Positions 36,494 to 44,904 of a stretch of DNA of 64,000 bases are shown here, in pieces. The position numbers and the translations under genes are program-made. The stretch lies in contig OCMG01000004.1 of the NCBI GenBank assembly GCA_900215285.1, positions 3,332,001 through 3,396,000 of the forward strand, in the 5' to 3' direction. Every line of letters begins with the position of its first letter. Position 1 is the stretch's first letter. Source of the DNA: Ensifer adhaerens (GTDB lineage: Bacteria; Pseudomonadota; Alphaproteobacteria; Rhizobiales; Rhizobiaceae). Under the pieces are notes generated by a model. It was not told where the DNA came from and did no database searches. It saw only the letters and a program-made list of their open reading frames with translations.

Positions 36494-36700
36494 TCACGCA
36501 ACCTTGACTGTAGCCTTCATGCGGCCCCAGATGGCAATCAGCCCGCCGAGCGTGCCGGCAAGCGACAATGCCGCATCCGCCAGTTGCCCCTGATCGGCCA
36601 CCGACAGGTTATAGCCGCCCGCATGCGCCAGCGAGGCGGAAATGGCGATGATCGCACCCCAGATGGTGCGGGACTGATACCAGGTCTTGAAGTCTTCCAT
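36494..36700 (-). CDS. Holin-like small membrane protein of the GTA cluster
   Basis: A 68-residue protein: charged start (MEDFKTWYQSR), one helix (IWGAIIAISASLAHAGGY), a polar turn (SVADQGQLADA) and a second helix (ALSLAGTLGGLIAIWGR) with a basic end. Length and two-helix layout match small phage holin-like proteins found at the ends of tail modules. It lies 35 bases after the host-specificity gene on the same strand. It may form membrane lesions for particle release. This is inference from topology and position. Confidence 0.6.
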   Translation of the reverse strand: MEDFKTWYQSRTIWGAIIAISASLAHAGGYNLSVADQGQLADAALSLAGTLGGLIAIWGRMKATVKVA

Positions 36701-36735
36701 GCGTCTTCTCCTTCGGGTTGATGAGGGTCATGCAT

Positions 36736-39700
36736 TCACAGCGGGAGCGTTGCTTCGGCAACAACACCGGAGGCGACGCTCCAGCCGATCTGGCGGACGC
36801 GGTAGCGGATCGTTGACGGCAGCGCACCGAAATCGCCCAGGACATCGGGCGCGGGATAGGCGAAGGCCGGAGCGGTCACCTCCGCATGGCGTATGCTGAC
36901 GCCGGCGGCATCGAGGACCTCAACCAGATAGCGCTCCTCCGGCTCGTCAAACGGAATGTCATAAGCATCCCAGTTGTCGCCATCAATCCGGCCGGATCGT
37001 GTCCAGGAGAGGCGGAGATCGCCCGTCGCCAGCAGCGCTGCCGACAGGTGAACAGGTGCAAGCGGCGTCGCGGCGCGTCGGCCACCGGCAAAGACGAAAG
37101 GCCCCACGCTCGTCACGCCCGCTTCGGCGCGCCAATTGAGCGCCAGTCCCGCCTCGCTCGGATCCAGTCCCAGCGAGACGATGGCATCGTCGAGAAGGAC
37201 GACATCCGCCCCGGTCGCGGCGCCTGCCATCATGGCGTCGACGGTCCCGAACTGGCCACGCAACAGGCTCGTGAGCCGCCAACGACCCGCTGCCATTTCC
37301 TGCGCCGTCTGGAAGCTGACGATCTCGAAGACGCCGTTACCGGCGCGGACGGCCAGACGGTTCGAGCCGTTCAGCAACTCGGCCCGGCTCACCGAAGCGA
37401 AGCTGCCGAAGCCGAGTTCCACGTCCAGCACGCCCACCCTGTCGACGCGTCCCGAGACCCCCGGGACGAGCGGGCTCGCGAGCCTGCCCATCGTTGCCGG
37501 CCGTGTCGCGACCGCGCGCGTGCGATAGCCTTCGGTGCCGCTCGACGCGGAGAGCCCGACGGTGCGCCACGGTCGACAAAGAAGCGCAGCACTGGCATAG
37601 GTTTCGGGCGATCCGGACCCCAGTCGGGGCAGGTCGAGAAAGACAACTTCGGGCGCGAAGGCCGGCGAGGCCCCACCCGAACCCGCCCTCGTGACGCTCT
37701 GCCCATAGGCGTGCGCGCCGACCGGCGGGGCATATTCCACCGCCTCTATCGCGCGTGCCACGCCATCCTCGATGCGGGCGATGCGAAAGCGGCCTGCAAG
37801 CCCGGGAAGCGTGACGGCATCGCCCGGCTCCAGGTCCATCCGGAATGGCGCCACACCGAGTTTCAGCGAGCGGCGTGCCAGGCGCTGATCGCGCAGGATT
37901 TCCTCCGCGGCGGCCGCGGCTGTTGCCTCCGGCAAGACGCCGGCGACGGCAGCCGAGGCGACGCGGTCATTGCCTGCGGCCATGCGGCGCGAACGCGCGA
38001 CCGCGCTCTCGTAATCGCCGGCCTCGTCATCGTAGTTCAGCGTCGCCTGCGCCGCCACGTCGCTTTCCTGCGCCCGCGTCTCGCTCCACAGGGGCTGATC
38101 CGCAAGATCTGCCAGCACATCGAGCACAACGGCCGGGGCGGAGAGTTTCGCACGCGACGAAAAGACCAGCCTGCCGCCGCTCTCGCGGCAATCGATCTGG
38201 AAGGCGGCCATCAGCGGCTCGATCATGGTGCGTGCGGAAACGACATCGCCCTGTACATAGCCGGTGAGATCGCCGGAAACCGCCGAGACGTCGAAATCGG
38301 TAAATCCATTGTCGGCGAGGATGGCGGCGATGACGTCGGCCAGCGTTCCCGCGCCCAGCCTGCCGTTCAGCCAATGACCCGTCTGCCAGTTGCCACCATC
38401 GGCAAACAGGGTGGTATCATAGGGAAAGGCCGGGAGCGGTCGCGCGTCCCAGGTCCAGACCGTGATATCGCCTGCCGAGAGCATGCCGGGCGGTGCGTTT
38501 GCCCCCTTCCAGTGACCGTAATGCGCCTCGAGAACGCGGCGCTGCATGGCGTCGCTGCGCTGACCGGAAGAAAAATGCGGCAACGCGCTTTCCGCCGATT
38601 TCGGGTCGGGAAAGACATTCGGCTGGTTCGCCCCACGCTCGACGGCCGGGCAGCCGAGTTCGGTGAACCAGATGGGCTTCATCCCCGGCAGCCAGGCGGT
38701 CGGACTGGAAAGTTCAGCTCCGCCGCGCCTGTCGTAATGCGGGTTCGCCCACCAGCCGGCAATATCCTTGGCGCGATAGACCCAGGGCTTGCCGGCCGCG
38801 CCGTCGCTAATGGCAGTGCGGCTGCGGTTCGCCCGCGCCGCATCGTCGACATAGTACCAGTCGAAATATTCCCCGCTCGTGATGGCGCGCGCCATCGCAT
38901 CGCGATCGTCCGCCGTTCTCGCGCCATCGGGGTTTTCGGCCAGCAGGTCCTCGTCACGCCAGTCGGCCAGCGGCAGATAATTGTCGATGCCCACCGCGTC
39001 GATGAAGGGGCTAGCCCAGAGCGGATCGAGGTTGAAGAGGAGATCGCCGGAACCGTCGTCGGGATGAAAGCCCGCATATTCGCTCCAGTCGGCGGCATAG
39101 GTGAGCTTGACGTCCGCACCCAGAATGCCGCGCACATCGTCCGCCAGAGCCATCAGCGCCTCGACGAAGGGAAACGCCCCCGACGCGTCGCGAAGCCTTG
39201 TCAGACCGCGCATTTCGGAGCCGATGATGAAGGAATGCACCCCGCCGGCCATCGCGGCGAGATGTGCATAATGCAGGATCATGCGGCGATAGCCCTCGCC
39301 CGCCCCGACATAGCGCACCGCATTGCCCGTGATCGTGAAATCGCCCGGCTGCGCATCGCCGCAAAAGGCATTGACGGCAGCGCGGGTCGCGGCGTTCCGG
39401 TCGGCCAAGGCCGTGATGCGACCACGCCAGGGATAGGTCGCCTGGCGGCTCGCCCCATAGGGGTCGGCAAGCGTGTTGTCGGCCGGGATATCCATCATCA
39501 TCAGCGGGTAGAGCGTCACGGCGAGCCCGCGCGCCTTGAGATCGGCGATCGCGGCGAGAACGGCAGCATCGTCGGGCGTGCCGCCAAAGGCCGGGCCGCC
39601 ATTGACGCGCGAGACGAGATGCGCCGCACCGCGCGACACGCCGGAGACCTCCCAGGGCGCAGTCTCCTGCGTGCGGCTCTCCACCTCGACGCCCGGCACG

Positions 39701-40554
39701 ACGCGGCACTGTTCGGCGCGAAGGTCCGTGCCGAACCAAGAGACGACCAGCGACACGCGCCCGAGGTTCGGGCACAGCGCCTGCAGCTCGTCGAGCGAAG
39801 CCTGCCAGTCGGTTGCGGCATAGCCGACATTGCGGTTGATGATGCGGGACGCGCCGGGGCCCGTCACCTCGCTCACCTGATCGGGCGCATAGCCATGCTC
39901 GGTCGCGCCGGGAATGATGGTGACCGCCTCGATCTCCCTTTCCAGCGTTCCCACGGGGCGTACGACCTCGAACTGGAGAACGGGAATACGATTGCCGAAA
40001 TCGCCGAGCGGCAGGCGCTCGAAGACGACATAGGCGGTGTTGCGATAGGCCGGCGTGTTGCCCGCCCCCTGCTTCGCCTCGATCAGCGGGTCGGGCATCT
40101 GATCGGCCGTGCCGTGATAGAGGCGCATCTCGACGCCGGCGAGATCGAGCACCTGGCCATCGGCCCAGACGCGGCGGATCGTGGCGATCTCGCCTTCGCA
40201 GAGCCCGACCGCGAAATTCGCGAAATATCTGTAGCTCGTGGTGGCGACGCCGCCACCCAGCGCCTTTCCGCCGGAGCGCTCGGCCGTCACCTCCTCCTCG
40301 AAGCGGGTAGCCCAGAAGAGCGTGCCGCCGATGCGTGCCGTGCCGTAAACGCGAGTGATCGGCGTGCCTTCGTCGGCACCCGGAATGCGCGCCGTGGCGA
40401 GCCGGGCACCGGTGACGGTGGAGCCGGAACCGATCAGCGCGCGGTCGATCGAGGCGCCGGCCAGAGCCCCCACCGCCTGGCCGAGTGCAGAGCCGACGGG
40501 CCCGAAGACGGAACCGAGCGCCGCGCCCGCCACCTGCAACAGCAATGTCGCCAT
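36736..40554 (-). CDS. GTA host-specificity / TIM-barrel tail protein (gp15-like)
   Basis: A 1272-residue protein matching the giant terminal GTA tail fibre/host-specificity protein. The N terminus has a Gly/Ala hydrophobic segment (GAALGSVFGPVGSALGQAVG). A GTA TIM-barrel-like (glycoside-hydrolase-like) domain occupies about residues 420-740, with VDAVGIDNYLPLADW-type strands and IWFTELGCPAVERGANQ holding a candidate catalytic Glu. The phage-tail_3 domain follows. It sits at the tail tip and contacts the recipient envelope. GAGG precedes the ATG; the NlpC/P60 gene ends six bases upstream. Confidence 0.95.
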   Translation of the reverse strand: MATLLLQVAGAALGSVFGPVGSALGQAVGALAGASIDRALIGSGSTVTGARLATARIPGADEGTPITRVYGTARIGGTLFWATRFEEEVTAERSGGKALGGGVATTSYRYFANFAVGLCEGEIATIRRVWADGQVLDLAGVEMRLYHGTADQMPDPLIEAKQGAGNTPAYRNTAYVVFERLPLGDFGNRIPVLQFEVVRPVGTLEREIEAVTIIPGATEHGYAPDQVSEVTGPGASRIINRNVGYAATDWQASLDELQALCPNLGRVSLVVSWFGTDLRAEQCRVVPGVEVESRTQETAPWEVSGVSRGAAHLVSRVNGGPAFGGTPDDAAVLAAIADLKARGLAVTLYPLMMMDIPADNTLADPYGASRQATYPWRGRITALADRNAATRAAVNAFCGDAQPGDFTITGNAVRYVGAGEGYRRMILHYAHLAAMAGGVHSFIIGSEMRGLTRLRDASGAFPFVEALMALADDVRGILGADVKLTYAADWSEYAGFHPDDGSGDLLFNLDPLWASPFIDAVGIDNYLPLADWRDEDLLAENPDGARTADDRDAMARAITSGEYFDWYYVDDAARANRSRTAISDGAAGKPWVYRAKDIAGWWANPHYDRRGGAELSSPTAWLPGMKPIWFTELGCPAVERGANQPNVFPDPKSAESALPHFSSGQRSDAMQRRVLEAHYGHWKGANAPPGMLSAGDITVWTWDARPLPAFPYDTTLFADGGNWQTGHWLNGRLGAGTLADVIAAILADNGFTDFDVSAVSGDLTGYVQGDVVSARTMIEPLMAAFQIDCRESGGRLVFSSRAKLSAPAVVLDVLADLADQPLWSETRAQESDVAAQATLNYDDEAGDYESAVARSRRMAAGNDRVASAAVAGVLPEATAAAAAEEILRDQRLARRSLKLGVAPFRMDLEPGDAVTLPGLAGRFRIARIEDGVARAIEAVEYAPPVGAHAYGQSVTRAGSGGASPAFAPEVVFLDLPRLGSGSPETYASAALLCRPWRTVGLSASSGTEGYRTRAVATRPATMGRLASPLVPGVSGRVDRVGVLDVELGFGSFASVSRAELLNGSNRLAVRAGNGVFEIVSFQTAQEMAAGRWRLTSLLRGQFGTVDAMMAGAATGADVVLLDDAIVSLGLDPSEAGLALNWRAEAGVTSVGPFVFAGGRRAATPLAPVHLSAALLATGDLRLSWTRSGRIDGDNWDAYDIPFDEPEERYLVEVLDAAGVSIRHAEVTAPAFAYPAPDVLGDFGALPSTIRYRVRQIGWSVASGVVAEATLPL

Positions 40555-40559
40555 GAGAT

Positions 40560-41006
40560 CTACCTCGATTGTTCAGGGAAGCGATGGACGGCAACGATGC
40601 GGCGCGCCCAGGAAGGAACCAGTGGCGAGGAGACCACGCCGGCCTGTTCATAGGCGTGAATGAAGCGGCCCTCGTCCGCCAGGATGCCGAGATGCTTGGC
40701 CGCAGCGCCAGGCCTGAAGCGAAAGAGAAGGACATCGCCCGGCTGCATGTCGGTCCGGTCAATCGGCGGGCCGAAATGGCGGAGCGCCGCCTCGGCCAGC
40801 CGCTCGCGGCCGCCGCGCTCGGCCCAGTCGGGCGCGTAAGGCTCCGGCTCTTCCGGCTCCTCGCCGTAAAGCTCGCGCCAGACGCCACGAACGAGGCCCA
40901 GGCAATCGCAGCCGACGCCCTTCATCGAGGCCTGATGCCGATAGGGTGTCCCGATCCACCCGGCGGCGATATTAAGCATAAGGACCGAAGTTTTCACCGG
41001 GTTCAT
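40560..41006 (-). CDS. GTA NlpC/P60 peptidase (gp14-like)
   Basis: A 148-residue NlpC/P60 hydrolase. The catalytic Cys is in GVGCDCLGLVRGVW, with the following DCLG matching the family pattern, and the His in GRFIHAYEQ. It is the tail-tip cell-wall peptidase that lets the tail penetrate peptidoglycan. It directly precedes the host-specificity gene (six-base gap). In the canonical GTA order it should follow the DUF2163 gene directly; here about 270 bases with a small rightward frame intervene. Confidence 0.93.
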   Translation of the reverse strand: MNPVKTSVLMLNIAAGWIGTPYRHQASMKGVGCDCLGLVRGVWRELYGEEPEEPEPYAPDWAERGGRERLAEAALRHFGPPIDRTDMQPGDVLLFRFRPGAAAKHLGILADEGRFIHAYEQAGVVSSPLVPSWARRIVAVHRFPEQSR

Positions 41007-41120
41007 GTCCAGTTCAGGTAGGTTCGTGTAAATAATTCGTTAACGATGCGGCTCGAGGGGGAACTTCCGCCGGCCATCGCGATTACAGAGAGTATCGAGT
41101 CTGTATTTTGGGGATCGCAC

Positions 41121-41240
41121 ATGTCGTTGCAGACACTCATCATCGTTAGTCTGGTCTTTGCCGGCTTCTTTCTGATTTCCGCGCCGGAGCGCACGTCGCT
41201 GCTGAATAAGCTCGGTTTTCGCCAGAAGGCCGGTCGCTGA
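41121..41240 (+). CDS. Tiny rightward membrane peptide inside the GTA array
   Basis: A 39-residue frame: MSLQTLIIVSLVFAGFFLIS then APERTSLLNKLGFRQKAGR. It has one hydrophobic helix and a basic tail. GGGGA lies six bases before the ATG. It is divergent from the NlpC/P60 gene and opposite to all GTA genes. An upstream in-frame ATG at 41046 would add 25 residues without membrane character. No family recognised. Confidence 0.4.
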   Translation: MSLQTLIIVSLVFAGFFLISAPERTSLLNKLGFRQKAGR

Positions 41241-41246
41241 CGTTCA

Positions 41247-41273
41247 CGCCTCCTCTCCCACACGCGGAGAGGA
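41247..41273. repeat. Solo fragment of family B palindrome
   Basis: CCTCCTCTCCCACACGCGGAG followed by AGGACA, a short form of the CCTCTCCCACAAGGGGAGAGG arm seen at 8566 and 43250, between the small rightward frame and the DUF2163 gene. Confidence 0.5.
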
Positions 41274-41275
41274 CA

Positions 41276-42154
41276 TCAAGTCACCAGCACCGACCCGTCA
41301 TGGGTCGTCGCGCCGCTGACGTAGCTATAGGCGAAGTCGGACCCCGGCATGTGGGGGAAGCCCCGGAAATTCAGGGCATTGGCGAACTTGGCCCTGCAGG
41401 TGGCAAACGCCTTGTCGCAGCCGGCGACGATGTGGAATGCATCTCCCGGCGCGGGACTTTCCGGCAGCGGCAGCCAGAAAGTGAGCCGCGCGGGATCTCC
41501 CGCCTGATGGCCGGCTATTTCGACGACGCGACCCGCCAGTGTCCCGTTTGAGAATGTCAGCACGCCATGACTGAACCAGCCGGCCGCAAATCCCGACAGC
41601 CCTGACACGCTCGCCTGCAGCGCATCGGCAGCAACGACGGTTCCACTTGCCCTGAAGGCCGAGAGATCGACCCCGCATAGCCCATCGCCGAGGCGCGCAT
41701 CGCAGCGTCGGCCATAGACGCGGCCGGTCGGCTGGTCGAGCCGGGCAGCCAGTCCGCGCAGTTCGGCGCGGAAGCTGTTGTCGGTCCGCGTCACCTCGCC
41801 GATCTCCCGGACATGTTCGAGCAGGACTTGCGTCGGATCGGCCCAATTCACCAGCAGTACCTCGACCCGCGCACCGTCATAGCGTCCGCGTTCCAGGTCG
41901 GCGGCCGCAATCGACTCCGAGGAAAACGCCCCGGCCACCTCGCCATTGGGCGCGGCAAGCCCCAGCGCCGTTTCGGCCTCGCTCGCCGAAAATCCACTGG
42001 CGGCAAGAAAGCGTGTTCCATCTGCCGTCAGATCGGCATCATGCTCGGTAAAGCCCAGTACGTCGCCATCACGCAGCCTCACCCGCCAGCAGCGGCAAAG
42101 CGTCGTCGCGCCGGTGTCGATATGCGCCTTCAGGGCGGCGGGAAGCATTCTCAT
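41276..42154 (-). CDS. GTA DUF2163 tail protein (gp13-like)
   Basis: A 292-residue protein with the N-terminal DUF2163 domain (TTLCRCWRVRLRDGDVLGFTEHD in part) and the C-terminal half carrying paired cysteines (GRRCDARLGDGLCGVDL and AGCDKAFATCRAKFANALNF). This is the GTA baseplate hub protein that binds an iron-sulfur cluster in the Rhodobacter particle structure; four Cys are visible here in the right region. Its ATG overlaps the DUF2460 stop by four bases. Confidence 0.93.
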   Translation of the reverse strand: MRMLPAALKAHIDTGATTLCRCWRVRLRDGDVLGFTEHDADLTADGTRFLAASGFSASEAETALGLAAPNGEVAGAFSSESIAAADLERGRYDGARVEVLLVNWADPTQVLLEHVREIGEVTRTDNSFRAELRGLAARLDQPTGRVYGRRCDARLGDGLCGVDLSAFRASGTVVAADALQASVSGLSGFAAGWFSHGVLTFSNGTLAGRVVEIAGHQAGDPARLTFWLPLPESPAPGDAFHIVAGCDKAFATCRAKFANALNFRGFPHMPGSDFAYSYVSGATTHDGSVLVT

Positions 42155-42789
42155 GGCAGAACCTCGATCAGCGGAATGGTGGGGATGCGCCCGGCATTGA
42201 AGGCGGAAAGGTCGATGTCGATCCGGCTCACCGCAAAGCGCACCGGCACGTCGAACTCGAAACCCGCCTGCACGATGGCGCCGGCCGGGGGGATATGCGA
42301 ATGATCGAAGGTGACGCGGCCGGTCACCGTATCCACCGTGAAGTCCGAAGCCGCCTGTTCAGCGCCATTGACCGCAACCCGAACGGAACCCGCCACGGGC
42401 TTGGTGATCGTGCGCACGGTCGAGGCTGCGGCATCGGCATAGGTCTTGACGAGCGGAAAGGTCGCCGTGACGCCGTCGCCCGCGCCGATCACCTGATCCG
42501 TCGCGCCGATCGCCTGCCCTGGCGGGCCTGACTGGTGATCGACGGGATCGCGAAACCGGAACCCGTAAAGTTCGCCCGACCGCGCCTCGAAGAACGCCAG
42601 AACCGCGTAGAGATCAGCCACCGAGCGGATGCCCGAGCCGGCATCGTAACTCCGCCTGGAATTGCGCCAGCGCGCATTGCGCGCCTCGCGCCCGTTGGAA
42701 AGATTGACAATATCCGTCATCCGCTCCGGTCCCCCACTGACGCCAAGCGCCAGCCGGAGCGGAAAGCGGACCTCATGGAAGGAGGTCAT
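42151..42789 (-). CDS. GTA DUF2460 distal tail protein (gp12-like)
   Basis: A 212-residue protein beginning MTSFHEVRFPLRLALGVSGG, the typical DUF2460 start, with RNARWRNSRRSYDAGSG and YGFRFRDPVDH. It is the distal tail ring protein in GTA particles. The ATG follows AGGA in a GAGGAGGAAAGGA tract that belongs to the flanking repeat arm, so the repeat supplies part of the ribosome site. It overlaps the DUF2163 gene by four bases downstream. Confidence 0.93.
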   Translation of the reverse strand: MTSFHEVRFPLRLALGVSGGPERMTDIVNLSNGREARNARWRNSRRSYDAGSGIRSVADLYAVLAFFEARSGELYGFRFRDPVDHQSGPPGQAIGATDQVIGAGDGVTATFPLVKTYADAAASTVRTITKPVAGSVRVAVNGAEQAASDFTVDTVTGRVTFDHSHIPPAGAIVQAGFEFDVPVRFAVSRIDIDLSAFNAGRIPTIPLIEVLP

Positions 42790-42802
42790 GGGTGGTGTCC
42801 TT

Positions 42803-42890
42803 TCCTCCTCTCCCCTGTGGGAGAGGATAGCCTGCCCCAAGAGCCGAAGGCGATGGGCGAGGCAGGCTTGGTGAGGGGTGTATTAAAGGT
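42803..42890. repeat. Family B palindrome, copy 2, left half
   Basis: CCTCTCCCCTGTGGGAGAGG, then ATAGCCTGCCCCAAGAGCC and GGCAGGCTTGGTGAGGGGTG. This matches the left half of the element at 8404-8500. The matching right arm lies at 43246-43275, beyond the DUF559 gene. Confidence 0.8.
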
Positions 42891-42942
42891 TGCATCCCTG
42901 AAGATTCGGAAGGCAATCCCAAGTCTCGGAGAGGTCTTTTTC

Positions 42943-43383
42943 ATGCATCACCATGAGCCAGCGGAGCAGCATCGGCGATACGGACGGTCAATGCGCAAGG
43001 ATGGCACGAAGGGAGAAGCAATCCTTTGGAATCAGCTCAAAGATCGCCGCACGGGCGGTGTAAAATTTCGCCGCCAGGTTCCGCTTAAAGGTTACATACC
43101 AGACTTCATTTCCTTCGAGGCGCGGCTGATTATCGAGGTTGATGGCAGCCAGCACGCAGAGAATGTAGCGGATGGAGTTCGAGACAAGGCCTTTGCAGCA
43201 GATGGCTTCGTGACGTTGCGCTTCTGGAATGGTGAGGTCGCGCAGGCTATCCTCTCCCACAAGGGGAGAAGAGGAGGACAACTCACACGCCCCTTCTCCC
43301 CCTTGCCGTCGCGCGCGTCAGCATCGCAGAGATCTGCGCTTCCGATTTGCGGAAGCTGCCGGCGTCGGGGGTGGAGACGTTGA
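42943..43383 (+). CDS. DUF559 nuclease-like protein (Vsr-like fold) embedded in a repeat
   Basis: A 146-residue frame whose first about 100 residues are a typical DUF559 domain: ARSMR-type start (YGRSMRKDGTKGEAILW), KFRRQVPLKGYIPDF, and the PD-(D/E)xK-like core LIIEVDGSQHA, then GFVTLRFWNGEV. DUF559 resembles very-short-patch-repair endonucleases. After NGEV the normal C-terminal helix is missing and the frame runs through the repeat arm (ILSHKGRRGGQ) into the antisense end of the tape-measure gene, overlapping it by 101 bases. It may be truncated. Rightward, opposite to the GTA genes. Confidence 0.75.
   Translation: MHHHEPAEQHRRYGRSMRKDGTKGEAILWNQLKDRRTGGVKFRRQVPLKGYIPDFISFEARLIIEVDGSQHAENVADGVRDKAFAADGFVTLRFWNGEVAQAILSHKGRRGGQLTRPFSPLPSRASASQRSALPICGSCRRRGWRR
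43246..43275. repeat. Family B palindrome, copy 2, right arm
   Basis: CTATCCTCTCCCACAAGGGG then AGAAGAGGAG, the complement-type right arm corresponding to 8566-8588. Together with the half at 42803 it brackets the DUF559 gene. Confidence 0.75.
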
Positions 43384-43891
43384 AAACGATGGTCTGGCCG
43401 GTACCTCCATCCATTCCCGCCGCAACGCCGAGGCGGCCGTCGGGCCCGCGTTTCAGCGGGAGGATGGCCTCCGAGCCGGCCTCCCCCATCAGGCCGAGTC
43501 CGCCGCCCATGGGGAAGTAGGTGGGCGCGGAAACGATGCCGCCGGTGGCGAAAGGCTGGATCGCGCCGGGAACGCCGCCCTTGGCAAAGCCGAGGAGGCT
43601 GGAGAGGCTGCCGGTCAGGCTGGATGCCAGGCTGGATGTCACGCTGCCGGCGGCGCTGTTCATCAGGTTTTCCAGGGGCTTCATGCCGGCGGATAGCGCG
43701 ATGTCGGTCAGCCGGTTGGCGAGGCCTTTCAGCACATCCTCAAGGCTTTTGCCGTCGACGCTCGCGGACTTGAGCGCGGAGGAAAGCGCCGCGCCGAAGG
43801 ATTTCGAGCGGGCTTCGAGCTGTGTCATCGCCTGGTCGAGGGCGGCCGTATCAAGGCTGCCGGGTCCGCCAAGGCTTGTCGGATCAATCAT
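43283..43891 (-). CDS. GTA tail tape measure protein (gp11-like)
   Basis: A 202-residue protein, close to the short tape measure of known GTAs. Long helices (AMTQLEARSKSFGAALSSALKSA) lead to a Gly/Ser/Ala hydrophobic segment (AAGSVTSSLASSLTGSLSSLLG). The C-terminal LGLMGEAGSEAILPLKRGPDGRLG is a signature of tail tape measure proteins. It sets tail length. The first four bases overlap the upstream chaperone-like gene, and the end overlaps the antisense DUF559 frame. Confidence 0.9.
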   Translation of the reverse strand: MIDPTSLGGPGSLDTAALDQAMTQLEARSKSFGAALSSALKSASVDGKSLEDVLKGLANRLTDIALSAGMKPLENLMNSAAGSVTSSLASSLTGSLSSLLGFAKGGVPGAIQPFATGGIVSAPTYFPMGGGLGLMGEAGSEAILPLKRGPDGRLGVAAGMDGGTGQTIVFNVSTPDAGSFRKSEAQISAMLTRATARGRRGV

Positions 43892-44085
43892 GGAAAAGGC
43901 TCCTTTTCATCGGGAAAGCGCGCCATCAGGTCTTTGAGCGGCAGGTCGAAACGCGGCGAAAGCCCGCCGGTCATGGCGTGAAATTCCAGGGGCGTGAGCG
44001 TCCAGAAGTCGCGCGGGGCAAGCCGCAGCAGGAACAGGCCGGCATGGATCGCCTCGCGCCAGGGGAACGCGCGTGGGGCCGGCAT
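43888..44085 (-). CDS. GTA phage tail assembly chaperone-like protein (rcc01693 type)
   Basis: A 65-residue protein (AFPWREAIHAGLFLLRLAP, then RDFWTLTPLEFHAMTGGLS). This matches the small rcc01693/TAC_6 family that always lies between gp10 and the tape measure gene and acts in tail assembly. An eight-base gap follows gp10 and it overlaps the tape measure gene by four bases. Confidence 0.9.
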   Translation of the reverse strand: MPAPRAFPWREAIHAGLFLLRLAPRDFWTLTPLEFHAMTGGLSPRFDLPLKDLMARFPDEKEPFP

Positions 44086-44093
44086 GGAACCTG

Positions 44094-44474
44094 CTACGGC
44101 TGGAGAGGGTCCAGCGCGACGGCGCCACCCTGCCCCGCCTCGCCCTGTGGCCCGAAGGCCGAGAGCAGCAGTTCCGCCACGATGCGCGCTGCCCCCGCCA
44201 GCCCGCCCTCGATCTCCATCTCCGCCACATCCTCGTCCGAGAGGAGATTGCCGCCGCCGCGGAGCCCCGCCCCGATGATGCGGATCATGTCCGCCGCCCT
44301 CAGCCGGCCGGTCGAGAAACGGGCTGCGAGGTCATGCAGGCTTTCCGCGCCGAAGGCTGTCTCCAGCTCGGCAAGCCCGCCCAGCGTCAGGCAGAGCACG
44401 CGTCGTTCACCACCGATCACCGCCTCGATCTCGCCGCGCCGGCGGTTGGCGCGGCCCTTGCCAATACGCTCCAT
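44094..44474 (-). CDS. GTA gp10-like protein
   Basis: A 126-residue protein. The core GGERRVLCLTLGGLAELETAF then LSDEDVAEMEIEGGLAGAA is typical of the GTA_gp10 family, a small tail-assembly protein required with the chaperone. The ATG overlaps the last base of the major tail gene stop (TGATG). Confidence 0.9.
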   Translation of the reverse strand: MERIGKGRANRRRGEIEAVIGGERRVLCLTLGGLAELETAFGAESLHDLAARFSTGRLRAADMIRIIGAGLRGGGNLLSDEDVAEMEIEGGLAGAARIVAELLLSAFGPQGEAGQGGAVALDPLQP

Positions 44475-44887
44475 CAGAGTACTCCGAAGGTCAGTTGCCC
44501 GGCCGATTCCAGCGAGAGGTCGAACAGAACCTCGCCATTATACTGGCCGGAATATTCGAGTGCGGCGATCTGGAACGGCCCGGTCACCGTGCCGAAATCC
44601 GGAATCACGACCTGCCAGTTGAGGATCGCGCCGGAGAAGAAGGCGCTGCGCACCAGCTCGTCGGAAGCGGCATCCTTGAAGAGGCCCGAGCCCGAAAGCG
44701 ACGCGCGATTGACGCCTGCGCCGGCCAGCAATTCCCGCCAGCGCCCGGCGCTCTCGGCATCCGTCACGTCCACCTGGGCCGCATTGAAGGCCAGCTTGCG
44801 GCTGCGCAGGCCCGCCACGGTGACGTAAGACGAGGACGTCGCATTGAAGACTTTCAGAAGCAGGTCGCGGCCTTTTTGCGCGGTCAT
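44474..44887 (-). CDS. GTA major tail protein (gp9, TP901-1 family)
   Basis: A 137-residue major tail tube protein. The start MTAQKGRDLLLKVFN and the segments TVAGLRSRKLAFNAAQVDVTD and LSGSGLFKDAASDELVRSAFF are the TP901-1 major tail pattern. It polymerises into the tail tube. The next GTA gene upstream is separated by the rightward MFS gene, so this gene must either be read through from far upstream or have its own promoter in 44888-45040. Confidence 0.93.
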   Translation of the reverse strand: MTAQKGRDLLLKVFNATSSSYVTVAGLRSRKLAFNAAQVDVTDAESAGRWRELLAGAGVNRASLSGSGLFKDAASDELVRSAFFSGAILNWQVVIPDFGTVTGPFQIAALEYSGQYNGEVLFDLSLESAGQLTFGVL

Positions 44888-44904
44888 GGGATAATCCTTT
44901 CCGG

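Noticed and set aside
36886..40653. 1255-codon rightward frame opposite the GTA host-specificity gene
   Set aside because: Arg/Ala/Gly-rich translation typical of antisense of GC-rich DNA; the leftward frame has clear GTA domains.
42535..42942. In-frame upstream extension of the DUF559 gene
   Set aside because: It is antisense to the DUF2460 gene and repeat DNA; DUF559 homology begins just after the ATG at 42943.
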